Counted from the stretch's first letter, positions 1-9,140 are shown. The stretch is DNA of 64,000 nt from Natronorubrum halalkaliphilum (GCF_009834785.1 NZ_WUYX01000069.1:1-64000), one strand, 5' to 3'. Made by a program: numbers and translations. The notes: generated by a model not told the origin, from the sequence alone.

Positions 1-33
1 GGGTCACTTCGGGGTAGGTACCAGAGGTGACCC
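1..33. repeat. Short inverted repeat at the window edge
   Basis: GGGTCAC at 1-7 is repeated inverted as GTGACCC at 27-33 with a 19-nt loop. It could be a transcript-end hairpin of a gene to the left of the window. Nothing else is recognisable up to position 202. Confidence 0.35.
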
Positions 34-202
34 TGTTTCCACAGGAGTCAGTTACGACTCTAGACGAGTTTGGGACACGACCAATCAATTACGCAACGGG
101 GTCTGAGATACAAATAGAAATAGTGAGCCACTGCCGGTCTCGACCGAGTCGTGTGTCTCTACCGCTATCAGAGTCTTAGAATTATCTCTGTCCCATCTGT
201 TG

Positions 203-331
203 TCAATACTTATTGCCTATCGGTAAGGAGAGCGAGAGCGCCGATCCGACGCCGACCTCCGAATCGACTCGAACCTCGCCGCCGTGGCGCTCGACGATCC
301 GTTTCCACAGCGCTAACCTGATACCCGTTAC
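203..331 (-). pseudogene. C-terminal remnant of a sensor histidine kinase
   Basis: The frame encodes about 42 residues containing RIVERHGGEV, DSEVGVGSALSLSLP and a stop codon. This matches the last segment (G2 box and final strands) of a HATPase_c domain. The intact kinase ending at 2716 has the same words (RIVERHGGEI, SEPGDGTTFSMTLP). The rest of the kinase is missing: upstream on the same strand lies an unrelated membrane-protein gene that overlaps the remnant by a few bases. I infer a deletion or recombination remnant; the preceding T-G-I-R-L has lost the second glycine of the usual G-x-G-I-G-L-A motif. Confidence 0.7.
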
Positions 332-786
332 CGCGTCGAGTACTCGGAGGTCTCGCCCTCGAGAACCTGCTCTTCTGGCGCATCGGCACTCGAAGTAGCC
401 CCGTACTCTCGGAAGCCGAGGAACGTGGTCGTCGCGCAGGCGGTCAGGAACGTCGCCCACGTGATCGCGGTCAGCGAGAGGGCGTGCATGTCGGCGTTGC
501 CGGGGACGGCCGTGCCGACGGTCTCGAGGCCGATCAGGTGGAGGCCGGCGACCGCGAGGAAGCCGACCCAGAGGGCGAAGGAAAGTTCCGCGAGGGTGCG
601 TCGGGAGACACGGCTTGCGTACTGGGCGACGCAGTAAACGGCCGTGATGGCGAGTGCCGTCGCCCCGAGCGTCGGGGCGAGTGCGTCGACGGCACCGGTA
701 GCGGTGCCGGCGACAGCAAAACAGGCGAACGAGACGGCGAGCAGCAGCCAATCGGAGCTAATAGTGGACGGAATCACGTCATGCAC
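328..786 (-). CDS. Haloarchaeal integral membrane protein, unknown function
   Basis: A 152-residue protein with four hydrophobic segments at roughly residues 8-30, 34-55, 62-85 and 95-118 and a short acidic C-terminal tail, so probably a small four-helix inner-membrane protein. I do not recognise a family. The GTG at 786 was chosen because a TATA-like box at 814-821 lies about 30 bp upstream on the same strand, which would place transcription start at or next to the GTG (leaderless). The reading frame stays open further upstream to 930, but that extension has no haloarchaeal codon character. The 3' end overlaps the kinase remnant, suggesting that the remnant was fused against this gene by a rearrangement. 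Confidence 0.65.
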   Translation of the reverse strand: MHDVIPSTISSDWLLLAVSFACFAVAGTATGAVDALAPTLGATALAITAVYCVAQYASRVSRRTLAELSFALWVGFLAVAGLHLIGLETVGTAVPGNADMHALSLTAITWATFLTACATTTFLGFREYGATSSADAPEEQVLEGETSEYSTR

Positions 787-813
787 CGCTTTCGTGGGAC
801 CAGTAGGCCGGTG

Positions 814-821
814 AATATATA
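814..821 (-). promoter_or_regulatory. TATA-like box for the membrane-protein gene
   Basis: An A/T-only octamer in GC-rich surroundings lies about 28-35 bp upstream of the GTG at 786, the spacing expected for an archaeal leaderless transcript. Confidence 0.5.
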
Positions 822-1190
822 GCTGTTGGCTCGGCGTCTGAAATGGCGGTGTGGTGCCGTACGCGGTCACGAACCGACTCGAGAGTGGCGAAATACAGCG
901 AAACGTGGGCGACTGGATTGCGTACCTCACAGCGCCGGGTTTCCCGACGATTTCTGTTGGGCACCGTCCGATCGGTGATCGATGGGCCCGGCAGTCAGCC
1001 TACCAATAGCGGCGACTCGAGAACCGCGACCATGTGTGACAATCTGTTGACTTATTCTCGCCATCTGCACAGCTATTCCTCACGGCCGACACCAAAAACC
1101 GAGAGAAATAGCGATAGTGGCGAAAGGTTAGCATTCCAAACACTACCGACTGGATAAATACCGGAATACAGACAGTAATTGGCTGCCACC
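822..1190. other. Intergenic stretch without a convincing gene
   Basis: Open frames exist on both strands (for example 843-1157 plus and 1000-1398 minus), but their predicted proteins are Arg/Ser-rich or of mixed composition and lack the acidic bias of haloarchaeal proteins. The only clear signal is an A/T-rich box at 1152-1160 in front of the small ORF described next. Confidence 0.5.
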
Positions 1191-1349
1191 ATGGAAGTAG
1201 GGGCGGGAAACAACTGTCAATGGGATACCTTTTTGCTTCTGTGCGATACGGGAGAGCCGGATTGTGACGGACGTTCCGAATCGAAGGGGGTGAGATACCG
1301 ACCCTACCAGTCGGTTTCCTTTCGGGATAGCGACGGTGAACGGAATTAG
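1191..1349 (+). CDS. Possible small protein (52 aa)
   Basis: An ATG-started frame of 52 codons begins MEVGAGNNCQWDTF and contains three cysteines (residues 9, 18 and 25) and several acidic residues. A TATA-like GGATAAATA at 1152-1160 lies about 35 bp upstream, giving a predicted leader of under 10 nt. Against it, codon third positions are only mildly GC-rich and no family is recognised. It may be a genuine small protein or chance. Confidence 0.25.
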   Translation: MEVGAGNNCQWDTFLLLCDTGEPDCDGRSESKGVRYRPYQSVSFRDSDGERN

Positions 1350-1498
1350 CTGAGAATCGATTTTCCGATACCGATATTCCGAGAGCGACGGGATTCACTT
1401 CTCCGTACAGCTATCGGATAACAATGGTCACGACTGTCTGAGTGTTCGGTACCCGCGACGGTCACGACGACGATGACCGACTCGCGAGTGATCAAACG

Positions 1499-2659
1499 AT
1501 GTCAGACGAAACCAATCTCTCACGACGACAGAGCCTGCTCGGAATCGGTGCTGCAGGGGCCGCCATCGGTGGCACAGCACTCAGTGTTAACGCACTCGCT
1601 GGCGAAAACGAGACGAAAAGCGACGATAAACCGACGGACGACGAGCAAAAAGACGACGAGAAAAACGGCGATGATAAACCGACGGACGACGAGCAGAAAC
1701 ACGGTCTCGAGATCGAACTCGTCTGCCATAAGAAAGCGACGGCGGAGTTCCGTGTCCACAACGAGAGTTCGAAAGCCGCCAAGGTGAACTGGAAGGTCGA
1801 TACCGACCGACTCGACCTGGACGGGATCGACGTCGATGATCTCGACGACCTTGACGACCTCGACGATCTTACTGACGCGAACGGAATCGACGATATCGTC
1901 GACGACAACGGGTTCGACGATATCGACGACCTCGACGGCCTCGAGGATCTCATCGGCGACAAGAAAACCCGCGACAAGAAGATCAACGTCGACGATCTAC
2001 GCGGGAAGCTAACGGTTCCGAAAAAGGATTCCGAGACGTTCAACGCCGCGGCCATCTCGAAGGACGCGACGGTCGACATCTACTACAACGGGAAAAAGGT
2101 CGACTCCGCGAACGCCCACAAAGACGCCTGCGAGAAGTCGGCAGGCGACATGATCGATCTCGAGGCGGTCTGTTACCGCACTCGGAAGGTCGACTTCGCC
2201 GATATCGACGACCAGAGCTTCGACGCCGTTACCGATCCCGACGTCTCCGAGGTCAGCGAGGACTTCGATCCCGACGGCGAGATGCTCATCAACGGCGAGG
2301 AGGTCGACGAAGACGACTACGACGACCTCACCGACGACAACGGGTTCGACGACTTCGACGACGTCGACGGCCTCGACGATACCGATGATATCGAGGGGCT
2401 CGAGGGAACCGGAACGGTCCGTGAGGCGAAGTTCCGTGTTCACAACTACGGCAAGAAGCAGGTGAAGGTTGGCTGGACCGTCGACGCCGACAAGCAGGGC
2501 GGCAAACTCGAGGTCGACGACAAAGACGCGGCGGACATCTGGGTAACCGCACCCGAGGGCCGGAAAACGTACGTAACCCTCACTCACGACGATACGGCCG
2601 TCGACACGAAGAAGGCGGATACCGACACTGAGTGCGACGGCAGTCACTGCGACGACTGA
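1499..2659 (+). CDS. Secreted Tat-dependent Asp-rich protein with duplicated domain
   Basis: A 386-residue protein. The ATG at 1499 starts MSDETNLSRRQSLLGIGAAG, a twin-arginine signal (SRRQSLL followed by a small-residue hydrophobic stretch), so export in folded form is expected. The frame extends upstream to a GTG at 1442, which would give an overlong n-region. The mature part starts with Lys/Asp repeats (KPTDDEQK). It then shows two related units: each has a beta-rich segment with a cysteine (IELVCHKKATAEFRVHN and DLEAVCYRTRKVDF, followed by REAKFRVHNYGKKQVKVGWT) and an Asp-rich run around residues 120-160 and 280-310 (repeats such as DDLDDLDDLDD and DDNGFDD). Asp-rich runs could bind calcium, but this is inference; no enzyme motif is visible. 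Confidence 0.75.
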   Translation: MSDETNLSRRQSLLGIGAAGAAIGGTALSVNALAGENETKSDDKPTDDEQKDDEKNGDDKPTDDEQKHGLEIELVCHKKATAEFRVHNESSKAAKVNWKVDTDRLDLDGIDVDDLDDLDDLDDLTDANGIDDIVDDNGFDDIDDLDGLEDLIGDKKTRDKKINVDDLRGKLTVPKKDSETFNAAAISKDATVDIYYNGKKVDSANAHKDACEKSAGDMIDLEAVCYRTRKVDFADIDDQSFDAVTDPDVSEVSEDFDPDGEMLINGEEVDEDDYDDLTDDNGFDDFDDVDGLDDTDDIEGLEGTGTVREAKFRVHNYGKKQVKVGWTVDADKQGGKLEVDDKDAADIWVTAPEGRKTYVTLTHDDTAVDTKKADTDTECDGSHCDD

Positions 2660-2715
2660 TCCGCGAGACGTTCGAAACACGCCTTCGCGCCACTGCCACG
2701 CGGTCTATCGGTCTT

Positions 2716-5700
2716 CTATTCCTCGACTGCCGGTAACGTCATCGAAAACGTCGTCCCGTCGCCGGGCTCGGACTCGACCCAGATCTCGCCGCCGTGGCGT
2801 TCGACGATCCGCTGGCAGAGCGCCAGTCCGATCCCGGTCCCGTCGTGTTCCTCGTGGCTGTGCAGTCGCTGGAAGATTTCGAAGACCTGGTCGGCGTCGT
2901 CCGGATCGATTCCGATTCCCTCGTCGCTGACCGAGACGATCCACTCTTGTCCGTTGCGTTCAGCCGAGACCGAGACGCGAGGCGACCCGTCGCTGTATTC
3001 GATCCCGTTCGAGAGCAGGTTCTGGAACACCTGCCGGAGCTGGCTCCGGTCACCGCGGACTGCGGGCAGCGACGGGGCCGTGATCTCGGCCTCGCGCTCC
3101 TCGATCTGCAGTTTGAGATCCGCGCGAACGTCTTCGAGCACGTCCTCGAGTTCGACCGGTTCGAACGGTTCGCCCTGCGTCTCGACCCGCGAGTACTCGA
3201 GCAGGCCGTCGATCATCTCGCGCATGCGGTCCGCGCCGTCGACGGCGTAGTCGATGAACTCCTCGCCGTCTTCGTCTAGCTCGTCGGCGTACCGTCGCTC
3301 GATCAGCTGGAGGTAACTCGTCACCATCCGCAGCGGCTCCTGGAGGTCGTGGGAGGCCGCGTAGGCGAACTGCTCTAAGCGCTCGTTGGACGCCTCGAGT
3401 TTCCGTTCGTACTCCTTTCGCTCGGTGATGTCCTGTACGACGAGCATGCCCATCTGTACCCCCTCGTCGGTACGCACGGGAAGGGTGTGTGCCAGCAACT
3501 CGAGTCCGCGGTTGGTTATCTCGAAGGAGCGTTCCTCGCCCTCGAGTGCGGCCTGAAAGTGCGGTTCGATCTCGGAGAGCAGGGCATCGGAGTACCGGTC
3601 GTAGATCGAATCGCCGATCGCGTCCGAGCGGTCGATTCCGAGTTTGCCGAGGAGTTGGCCCCCAGCGGCCGTATACCGCAGCTCGTCGTCGTAGAGCGCG
3701 ACGACGCCGTTCGGGAAGTTCTCCGCGAGGGTGCGGTATCGCTGTTCGCTCTCCTCGAGTTTGCGCTGTCGGTCCCGCCGCTCGGTGATGTCGCGGACGA
3801 CGCCGACGCGTTCGCGCCCGCCGCCGACCGTCGCGAGCCCCGCCACCGTCGCCTCGATCGGCACGCGACCGCTGGACTTCGTCCTGATTTCGGTTTCGAT
3901 CGTCGAAACGTCGCTCTCTTCCGTCGCAACCGTCTGAGCGAGGTTTCTGATCGTTTTGTCGGCGATGATCGAGGCGTGTTCGCCGATGAGCTCTTCGCGG
4001 TCGTAGCCGGTCAGTTCCGCGTAGGCCTCGTTGACGGTCGTAAACCGTTCGTCCTCGTCGAGGACGTAGATCCCGTCTTCGATGGTTTCGACGACCGTCT
4101 CGTAGGTCGTCAGCTCCCGTTCTCGGGCTTTCTGGTCGGTGATATCGCGGAAGTAGATCGAGAGCCCCGTTTCGGACGGATAGACCTGTACCTGTGCCCA
4201 GATTCCGAGCGGTTCCGAGTGGCGTTCGAACGAGACCGGCTCCTGGGTCCGCAACGCCTCGTGAAACCGGTCGTCGAGATCCGAGTCGACGGCTTCGGGA
4301 AACAGCTCCCAGAGCACGTTCCCGAGGAGTTCCTCCCGCGAGCGACCCAGTAGCTCCTTGGCGGTTTCGTTGACGTGCGTAAAGCGGAACTCCTCGTCGA
4401 GCGCGTAGAACCCGTCCGAGACGCGACCGAGGATCTCGCTCAGCTCGGTCTCGAGTTCGCTCTTGCGACGCTCGAGGCGACGTTCGTGTGCTTTGCGCTC
4501 CGTGATGTCCTCGCCGACGGAGATGACTCGCTCCAGCGCGCCGTCGGCCCCGAAGACCGGCGCGGCGTTGACCGAGAACCACTTGCGTTCGTCGCTCGGT
4601 CCGTCGAGGACGAGTTCCCGATCGAACACCGGTTCGGCGGTCTCGCGGACGCGCGTCGTCGGAGAGCGGTCGGACGGGATCGAGTCGCCGTCGGCGTCGA
4701 CCACGTCCCAGCCGTCGATCGCGGCCGCCTTGTCGATCGGAACTCCGTCGGTCACGCCGAGAGTCTCCCGCGTGCGTTGATTCGACAGCAGCGTCTCGCC
4801 GGTCACGTCTTCGACCGAGATCGCGACAGGTGCGGTCTGCAGGAGTTTCTCGGTCTGAGCGCGCTCGCGCTTGAGGACGCGCTCGTGGCGGATCCGGTCG
4901 AAGATCACCTCGAGACTCGAGGCGACGACCTTCGCGAGCGACAGATCACCGTCGTCGAACGCGGTTCGTTCCTGCGAGCCGATGAGGACGACGCCGTGGT
5001 CGCCGATCGGGAGACAGATCTCGCTCCGGATGGGTGTCTCCGGGTTGTAGCGGTCCGGATCGGTCGTGACGTCGTCGTAGATCACCGGCTCTCCGGAATC
5101 GAAGACGCGCCAGGCGATCCCCTCGTCTTCGGCGAACGTCGGGAGATCGTCGAACAGGGTTTCGGCCGGGTCGGACCAGCCCGCCGGCTGGAGGGTCTGC
5201 GTGTCCGTGTCGTGGAGGTAGATCCCGTTGATCTCGAGGTCGAGAATCTCTCGGATGTGGTGACTGGCCGCGTCGGCGACCGCCGCACGCGAATCTTCCC
5301 CGAGCCACTCGCGAACGGCTTCGTTCAGCTGACGGAGCTGGGCGGCACGGTCGTGTTGTTCGGTGACGTCGTAGTACAGTTCGACTCGCCCGCCGGCGTA
5401 CGGGCCGGACTCGATCGGTTTGCTCCGGTGTTCGAGCCACCGTTCGTCGCGCCCGTCGCCGGCGGTGACGTGACACTCGAACCGCTCGACGTAGCTGTTG
5501 TCGCGGTAGGTGGCGGTAACGGTGTCGGCGAATCGCTCGGGATCGGCGAACCGTTCCCGAATCGTCTCGTCGATCAGTTGCTGTTTGTCGCGGCCGAGGA
5601 CGTCCGATCGGTCGAGTTCGAAGTACCGCTCGGTCGCCTCGTTGATCCACGCCACGTCGAACTCGTCGTCGAGGATGAAGACGCCGACGTCGGCTTCGTC

Positions 5701-6195
5701 GAGCACGGAGGTGGCGGCTTCGAAGGTTGACGCCGTCGAGGGTGCGGGGTTCGACCTCGCCGCCGCGTCAGGTTCGGCTCGACCGCGGTCTCGAACGACG
5801 CCGATCACGCCACGAAACCGGCCGTCGGTTCGGACGGCTTGCAGCCGAAGCGTACCGGGAACCGCCGCCCCGTCGGCGGTCTGGACCGATACCTCGAGCG
5901 CCGCGTCATCGCTATCGCCCCGATCTGTACGTCGTTTTGCGTACAGGTCCTGCTCGAGTCGCGTCGCATCGGATTCCGAGACGAGCGCGGAGACGTGTTC
6001 GCCGATAATCTCGTCGCGGGTGTACCCGGTCGTCTCGAGAAGTGCGTCGTCGATCGCAACGAACCGGTCGTCGGTATCGAGTTGAAAGACCCCGTCTTCG
6101 ATCGCGTCGACGAGCGCCTGAGAACACTGGAGCGCTGTCCGGTCGTCACCGGCCGTCCAGAATCTCGCGTCCGACGACTCTGTCCGTTCGCTCAT
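2716..6195 (-). CDS. Multi-PAS/GAF sensor histidine kinase (soluble)
   Basis: A 1159-residue kinase with no membrane segment, so it senses a cytoplasmic signal such as redox state, light or a small ligand. Approximate order: PAS 18-130, PAS 158-275, GAF 292-432, PAS 445-560, PAS 580-690, PAS 695-805, PAS 810-925, HisKA with the phospho-acceptor His near 948 (ASHDLQEPLR), then HATPase_c with N box NLLSNGIEY, G1 DEGIGI and G2 GTGIGLAL. Several PAS units end in the typical DITERK linker. The ATG at 6195 (MSERTESSDA) is preferred over one nine codons upstream. No response regulator is adjacent, as is common for haloarchaeal orphan kinases. The C-terminus resembles the remnant at 203-331. Confidence 0.9.
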   Translation of the reverse strand: MSERTESSDARFWTAGDDRTALQCSQALVDAIEDGVFQLDTDDRFVAIDDALLETTGYTRDEIIGEHVSALVSESDATRLEQDLYAKRRTDRGDSDDAALEVSVQTADGAAVPGTLRLQAVRTDGRFRGVIGVVRDRGRAEPDAAARSNPAPSTASTFEAATSVLDEADVGVFILDDEFDVAWINEATERYFELDRSDVLGRDKQQLIDETIRERFADPERFADTVTATYRDNSYVERFECHVTAGDGRDERWLEHRSKPIESGPYAGGRVELYYDVTEQHDRAAQLRQLNEAVREWLGEDSRAAVADAASHHIREILDLEINGIYLHDTDTQTLQPAGWSDPAETLFDDLPTFAEDEGIAWRVFDSGEPVIYDDVTTDPDRYNPETPIRSEICLPIGDHGVVLIGSQERTAFDDGDLSLAKVVASSLEVIFDRIRHERVLKRERAQTEKLLQTAPVAISVEDVTGETLLSNQRTRETLGVTDGVPIDKAAAIDGWDVVDADGDSIPSDRSPTTRVRETAEPVFDRELVLDGPSDERKWFSVNAAPVFGADGALERVISVGEDITERKAHERRLERRKSELETELSEILGRVSDGFYALDEEFRFTHVNETAKELLGRSREELLGNVLWELFPEAVDSDLDDRFHEALRTQEPVSFERHSEPLGIWAQVQVYPSETGLSIYFRDITDQKARERELTTYETVVETIEDGIYVLDEDERFTTVNEAYAELTGYDREELIGEHASIIADKTIRNLAQTVATEESDVSTIETEIRTKSSGRVPIEATVAGLATVGGGRERVGVVRDITERRDRQRKLEESEQRYRTLAENFPNGVVALYDDELRYTAAGGQLLGKLGIDRSDAIGDSIYDRYSDALLSEIEPHFQAALEGEERSFEITNRGLELLAHTLPVRTDEGVQMGMLVVQDITERKEYERKLEASNERLEQFAYAASHDLQEPLRMVTSYLQLIERRYADELDEDGEEFIDYAVDGADRMREMIDGLLEYSRVETQGEPFEPVELEDVLEDVRADLKLQIEEREAEITAPSLPAVRGDRSQLRQVFQNLLSNGIEYSDGSPRVSVSAERNGQEWIVSVSDEGIGIDPDDADQVFEIFQRLHSHEEHDGTGIGLALCQRIVERHGGEIWVESEPGDGTTFSMTLPAVEE

Positions 6196-6338
6196 TGGAC
6201 ACACAACGGCGCTCGGACGCATAAGTCCAGCGTAGCTGCACCGAACATGTTCCTGTAGCCGACCGGGACTGCGCGCGATGGTTTCGGTGGCTCGGTCGGC
6301 CGAGCACGGTCAGTTCTCCTCCAACCTCGAGACGAGTG

Positions 6339-7154
6339 CTACCGTCGGCCGGTTCGCTTCCCCTCGCGGCCGCTGCCGGGCTGGGGGTCCAGATGCGAGT
6401 CCGGCATGAGGTCATCGAAGGGCTGATCGTCGAGCCACTCGAGCAGGGCGACCAACTGGTCGGTCGCGGCCGCGAACAGTTCCGCGCCGATTTCGGGGGT
6501 CGCGTCCGTCTGATCGCCGAAGACGCCGTTTTTGCTGTTCTCGATACAGTCGTAGAAGGTGGTCGCGCCGTGGACGCGCTCGGCGTCGTAATCGAAGACC
6601 GCGCCGCCGTCGCGGGCCGACTCGAGGCGGTCCTCGCGGACGAGGTTCTCGGCGATGTGCATGATCATTGCGGTCTCCTTGGGGCCGCCGTGGGGGCCGG
6701 GGGTCTCGAAGACGTCGTCGATCAGTTCGGGGATCGATTCGTCCCACATCCACTCGATGGCGTAGGCGGTGCCGTCGTCGTGGAGGCGGCTGCCGACCTC
6801 GCGGAGATGGGCCACGTTGCCGCCGTGGGCGTTGACGTAGACGATGCGGTCGATACCGTGATAGGTGAGGTTTCGCGAGAGGTTTTCGACGTAGTCCCGG
6901 AACACCGGCGGCTCGACCCACATGGTGCCGTGGAACTGTCGGTGGTGGGAGCTGACGCCGATCGGAATCGGTGGCGTACAGAGGTAGTCCGTCCGGTCTG
7001 TCGCCTCGCGGGCCAGGGCCTCGGCGATCATGTGATCGGTCCCCTCCGGGAGGTGTGGTCCGTGCTGTTCGGTCGACCCGAGCGGGACGACGGCGAGCGA
7101 TTCGTTCGCGTGATACTCGCCGAGTTCCGGCCAGGTCTGATGTGCGAGGTACAT
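6339..7154 (-). CDS. Creatininase-family amidohydrolase (possibly ArfB-like)
   Basis: A 271-residue protein with the family metal-binding signatures [15 protein letters not shown] near residue 26 and NAHGGN near 108, plus a downstream HGG...E motif. The family has Zn/Fe/Mn-dependent enzymes that open cyclic amides or remove formyl groups. In archaea one member (ArfB) deformylates a pyrimidine intermediate of riboflavin and F420 synthesis, but haloarchaea carry several paralogues and I cannot tell them apart. The gene diverges from nikR with about 150 bp between the starts, so metal-linked control is possible but unproven. Confidence 0.75.
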   Translation of the reverse strand: MYLAHQTWPELGEYHANESLAVVPLGSTEQHGPHLPEGTDHMIAEALAREATDRTDYLCTPPIPIGVSSHHRQFHGTMWVEPPVFRDYVENLSRNLTYHGIDRIVYVNAHGGNVAHLREVGSRLHDDGTAYAIEWMWDESIPELIDDVFETPGPHGGPKETAMIMHIAENLVREDRLESARDGGAVFDYDAERVHGATTFYDCIENSKNGVFGDQTDATPEIGAELFAAATDQLVALLEWLDDQPFDDLMPDSHLDPQPGSGREGKRTGRR

Positions 7155-7270
7155 ATGCTGTCCTCACGACGAACCGGGAAAACAGTGTGCGCTATTCGAG
7201 CGTCGTTTCCGCCTTCGGCCGCGGACTCGCCGTGTCACGCGCGACCGACGCCCGGCGAACTCGAGTCGAT

Positions 7271-7291
7271 GATAAGGCTTAATAGATTATC
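7271..7291 (+). promoter_or_regulatory. nikR promoter with GATAA-N11-TTATC dyad
   Basis: CTTAATAGA, centred about 27 bp before the ATG at 7308, fits a TATA box for a leaderless transcript. It sits inside an inverted repeat, GATAA (7271-7275) and TTATC (7287-7291). A repressor bound here would block TBP, consistent with autoregulation by NikR; this is inference. Confidence 0.4.
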
Positions 7292-7307
7292 CGCACCGAG
7301 TTATTAT

Positions 7308-7736
7308 ATGGCAGTCGTAAGCGTCTCGATGCCGGACGAACTCCTCGAGCGACTCGACCAGTTCGCGGACGAACACGGCTACACCGGCCGCAGCGAAGTC
7401 GTCCGGGAAGCCTCCCGAAACCTGCTCGGCGAGTTCGAGGACACCCGTCTCGAGGACCGAGAACTGATGGGGATCGTTACCATTCTCTTCGACTACGAGA
7501 CGACCAGCGTCGAAGAGCGGATGATGCACCTTCGCCACGAACACGAGGACCTCGTCGCCTCGAACTTCCACAGTCACGTCGGCGATCACTACTGTATGGA
7601 ACTGTTCGTCCTGGAGGGCGAACTCGAGGATATCTCGACGTTCGTCGGCAAGATCCGAGCGACCAAGGACGCGCTGACCGTCGACTACTCGGTGATCCCG
7701 GTCGACAGTTTCGATCCGATCGCGCAGGACAACTGA
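7308..7736 (+). CDS. nikR: NikR-like nickel-responsive ribbon-helix-helix regulator
   Basis: A 142-residue protein. The N-terminus ([20 protein letters not shown]...RSEVVREA) is a CopG/MetJ ribbon-helix-helix DNA-binding domain. The C-terminal ACT-like domain keeps the metal-site pattern: an upstream His in LRHEHEDL, then H-S-H and a Cys in [11 protein letters not shown], matching the His/His-x-His/Cys square-planar nickel site of the family. NikR tetramers repress nickel uptake genes when nickel is bound. Start at the ATG 7308, supported by the TATA spacing. No nickel transporter lies in the window. Confidence 0.85.
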   Translation: MAVVSVSMPDELLERLDQFADEHGYTGRSEVVREASRNLLGEFEDTRLEDRELMGIVTILFDYETTSVEERMMHLRHEHEDLVASNFHSHVGDHYCMELFVLEGELEDISTFVGKIRATKDALTVDYSVIPVDSFDPIAQDN

Positions 7737-7973
7737 GCTGAGGCGCTCGTACGGACTGTTGTCCGTCATCGCCGATGCAACCGCGATTCGGGCGGGTTAC
7801 GTCGACACATCGGTACAGCGGTAGATCGGTACATCGGCACAGCAGCCGTATCACACGAACCACTCGTACTGCCGTGACCGACTGCGAACACGGACCGTCG
7901 CCCACCGGATCGTTTCGTCCGCAGCACGTCAGTGAACAGTATTGTTTTACTGTGGCCCGCCGAAGAGACAGCT

Positions 7974-8351
7974 ATGACCTACCGGAAGGTGAACTACGAG
8001 GAGGTCGATCAGGTCTCGAGTGCGATGCACTTCCTGAGCGATCCGCTCGAGACCGAGCGCGTGGGCGTGACGGTGGCTCGCTGCGATCCCGGCTGGAACA
8101 GCCAGCCACACGATCACACGGAGAACGACCACGAAGAGGTCTACGTGCTGATCGAGGGGAAAGCGACGGTGATCGTCGACGACGATCCGATCGAGATGGA
8201 GACCGGCGACGCGCTCTGGATCCCGCCGGAGTCGACGCGCCAGATCCGAAACGGCGACGAGGAGAGCGCGTTCGTCCTGGTCAGCGCCCCGAGTATCGAC
8301 GACGACGAAGACGAGGACGGGGAGTGGCTGCTCTCGGGCTTTGCCGGCTGA
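7974..8351 (+). CDS. Cupin-domain protein
   Basis: A 125-residue single-domain cupin. Motif 1 is visible as PHDHTENDHEEVYVLIEG (His, His, Glu metal ligands) and motif 2 around GDALWIPPESTRQIRN, although the usual motif-2 His is replaced. The C-terminus is acidic. Small cupins bind metal or a small ligand and may be enzymes or sensors; nothing here narrows the substrate. The ATG at 7974 was chosen because the region before it (ATTGTTTTAC near 7941-7950) is A/T-rich at promoter distance and the upstream extension looks non-coding. It stands alone after nikR. Confidence 0.8.
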   Translation: MTYRKVNYEEVDQVSSAMHFLSDPLETERVGVTVARCDPGWNSQPHDHTENDHEEVYVLIEGKATVIVDDDPIEMETGDALWIPPESTRQIRNGDEESAFVLVSAPSIDDDEDEDGEWLLSGFAG

Positions 8352-8533
8352 AACGCGTGTTCGGAACGGACCTCTCCGCGCGGTATTCCTACTCCCACGG
8401 TCAGCGTCAGCGTCACCGTCGCTGTGTCCGCGACCAGTTACGGACCGAGCGACTCGAGCACGCCGGCCACCGGCCAGCGAAAAACGCCGGGACGAGGGCG
8501 ATTTGTTCCCGCGCCGTCAACGCCGCCGGGTGA

Positions 8534-9004
8534 GTCACCATCTACTCCAAACACCACGCGGCGATCTCGTTCATCGTCGCCAGCGGCCTCGGCTACGCGC
8601 TGTCGCCGATCACCGTCTTCGGCTACGCCGTCCCCGTCCCTCTCGTCGTCGCGTACGGCACCGCAGTCGGCGTTCTCATCGATCTCGACCACTTCCTCAT
8701 CGCCCGGTACAAGACCGGCAGTTGGGGCGCCGTCCGATTCTGTCTCGCACACCCCGCCGCGGCCGTCGCCGACCAGCGCCGGATCTTCGAGCCGGGCGAC
8801 GTCGGCGTCCTCTCGCGGCTGTTGAGCCACCTGCTTCTCATCGGCATCGCGGTTCCGCTACTCGCTCTCTCGAGTGCGTCGCTCGCGGTCGTGACCGGCG
8901 TCGTGCTCTACGTCCATCTCGTCAGTGACGTCGCCTGGGATATCTCGCGACTGGACCAGTACGCGCATCTGTCCACGGACGAACTGCTCCGCGAGTTTCG
9001 GTAA
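8534..9004 (+). pseudogene. Haloarchaeal multi-pass membrane protein lacking a start codon
   Basis: The frame from 8534 encodes about 156 residues resembling a haloarchaeal membrane-protein family that contains the words GVLIDLDHFLIAR and LSRLLSHLLLIG, with hydrophobic segments, a central cytoplasmic stretch and a D-x-D-H motif. A TGA at 8531 sits directly before the first homologous codons, and there is no ATG, GTG or TTG in frame until 8819, far inside the domain. A GTG lies one base out of frame at 8530-8532, so a one-base insertion after the original start would explain it. Alternatives are a sequencing error or a rare ATC start at 8540. Confidence 0.55.
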
Positions 9005-9140
9005 CGTCCGTTTCGATGGGCGGAACGGTATCGGAACACGGGGTCTGATCCCGGAGTCGAACCGGAGTGCTGCGAGTCTGTTCTCAGGGCTTGCACAGTT
9101 GCCCCGCCCCTATTTCCACCACCTTGTCGTACGAGCGGAC

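Noticed and set aside
1000-1398. 132-codon minus-strand frame before the Tat-secreted protein
   Set aside because: Basic, Ser/Arg/Pro-rich composition without haloarchaeal acidic bias, no promoter, no family.
6336-7307. N-terminal extension of nikR (frame open from 6336)
   Set aside because: It runs antisense through the creatininase-family gene; the ribbon-helix-helix start and TATA spacing fix the ATG at 7308.
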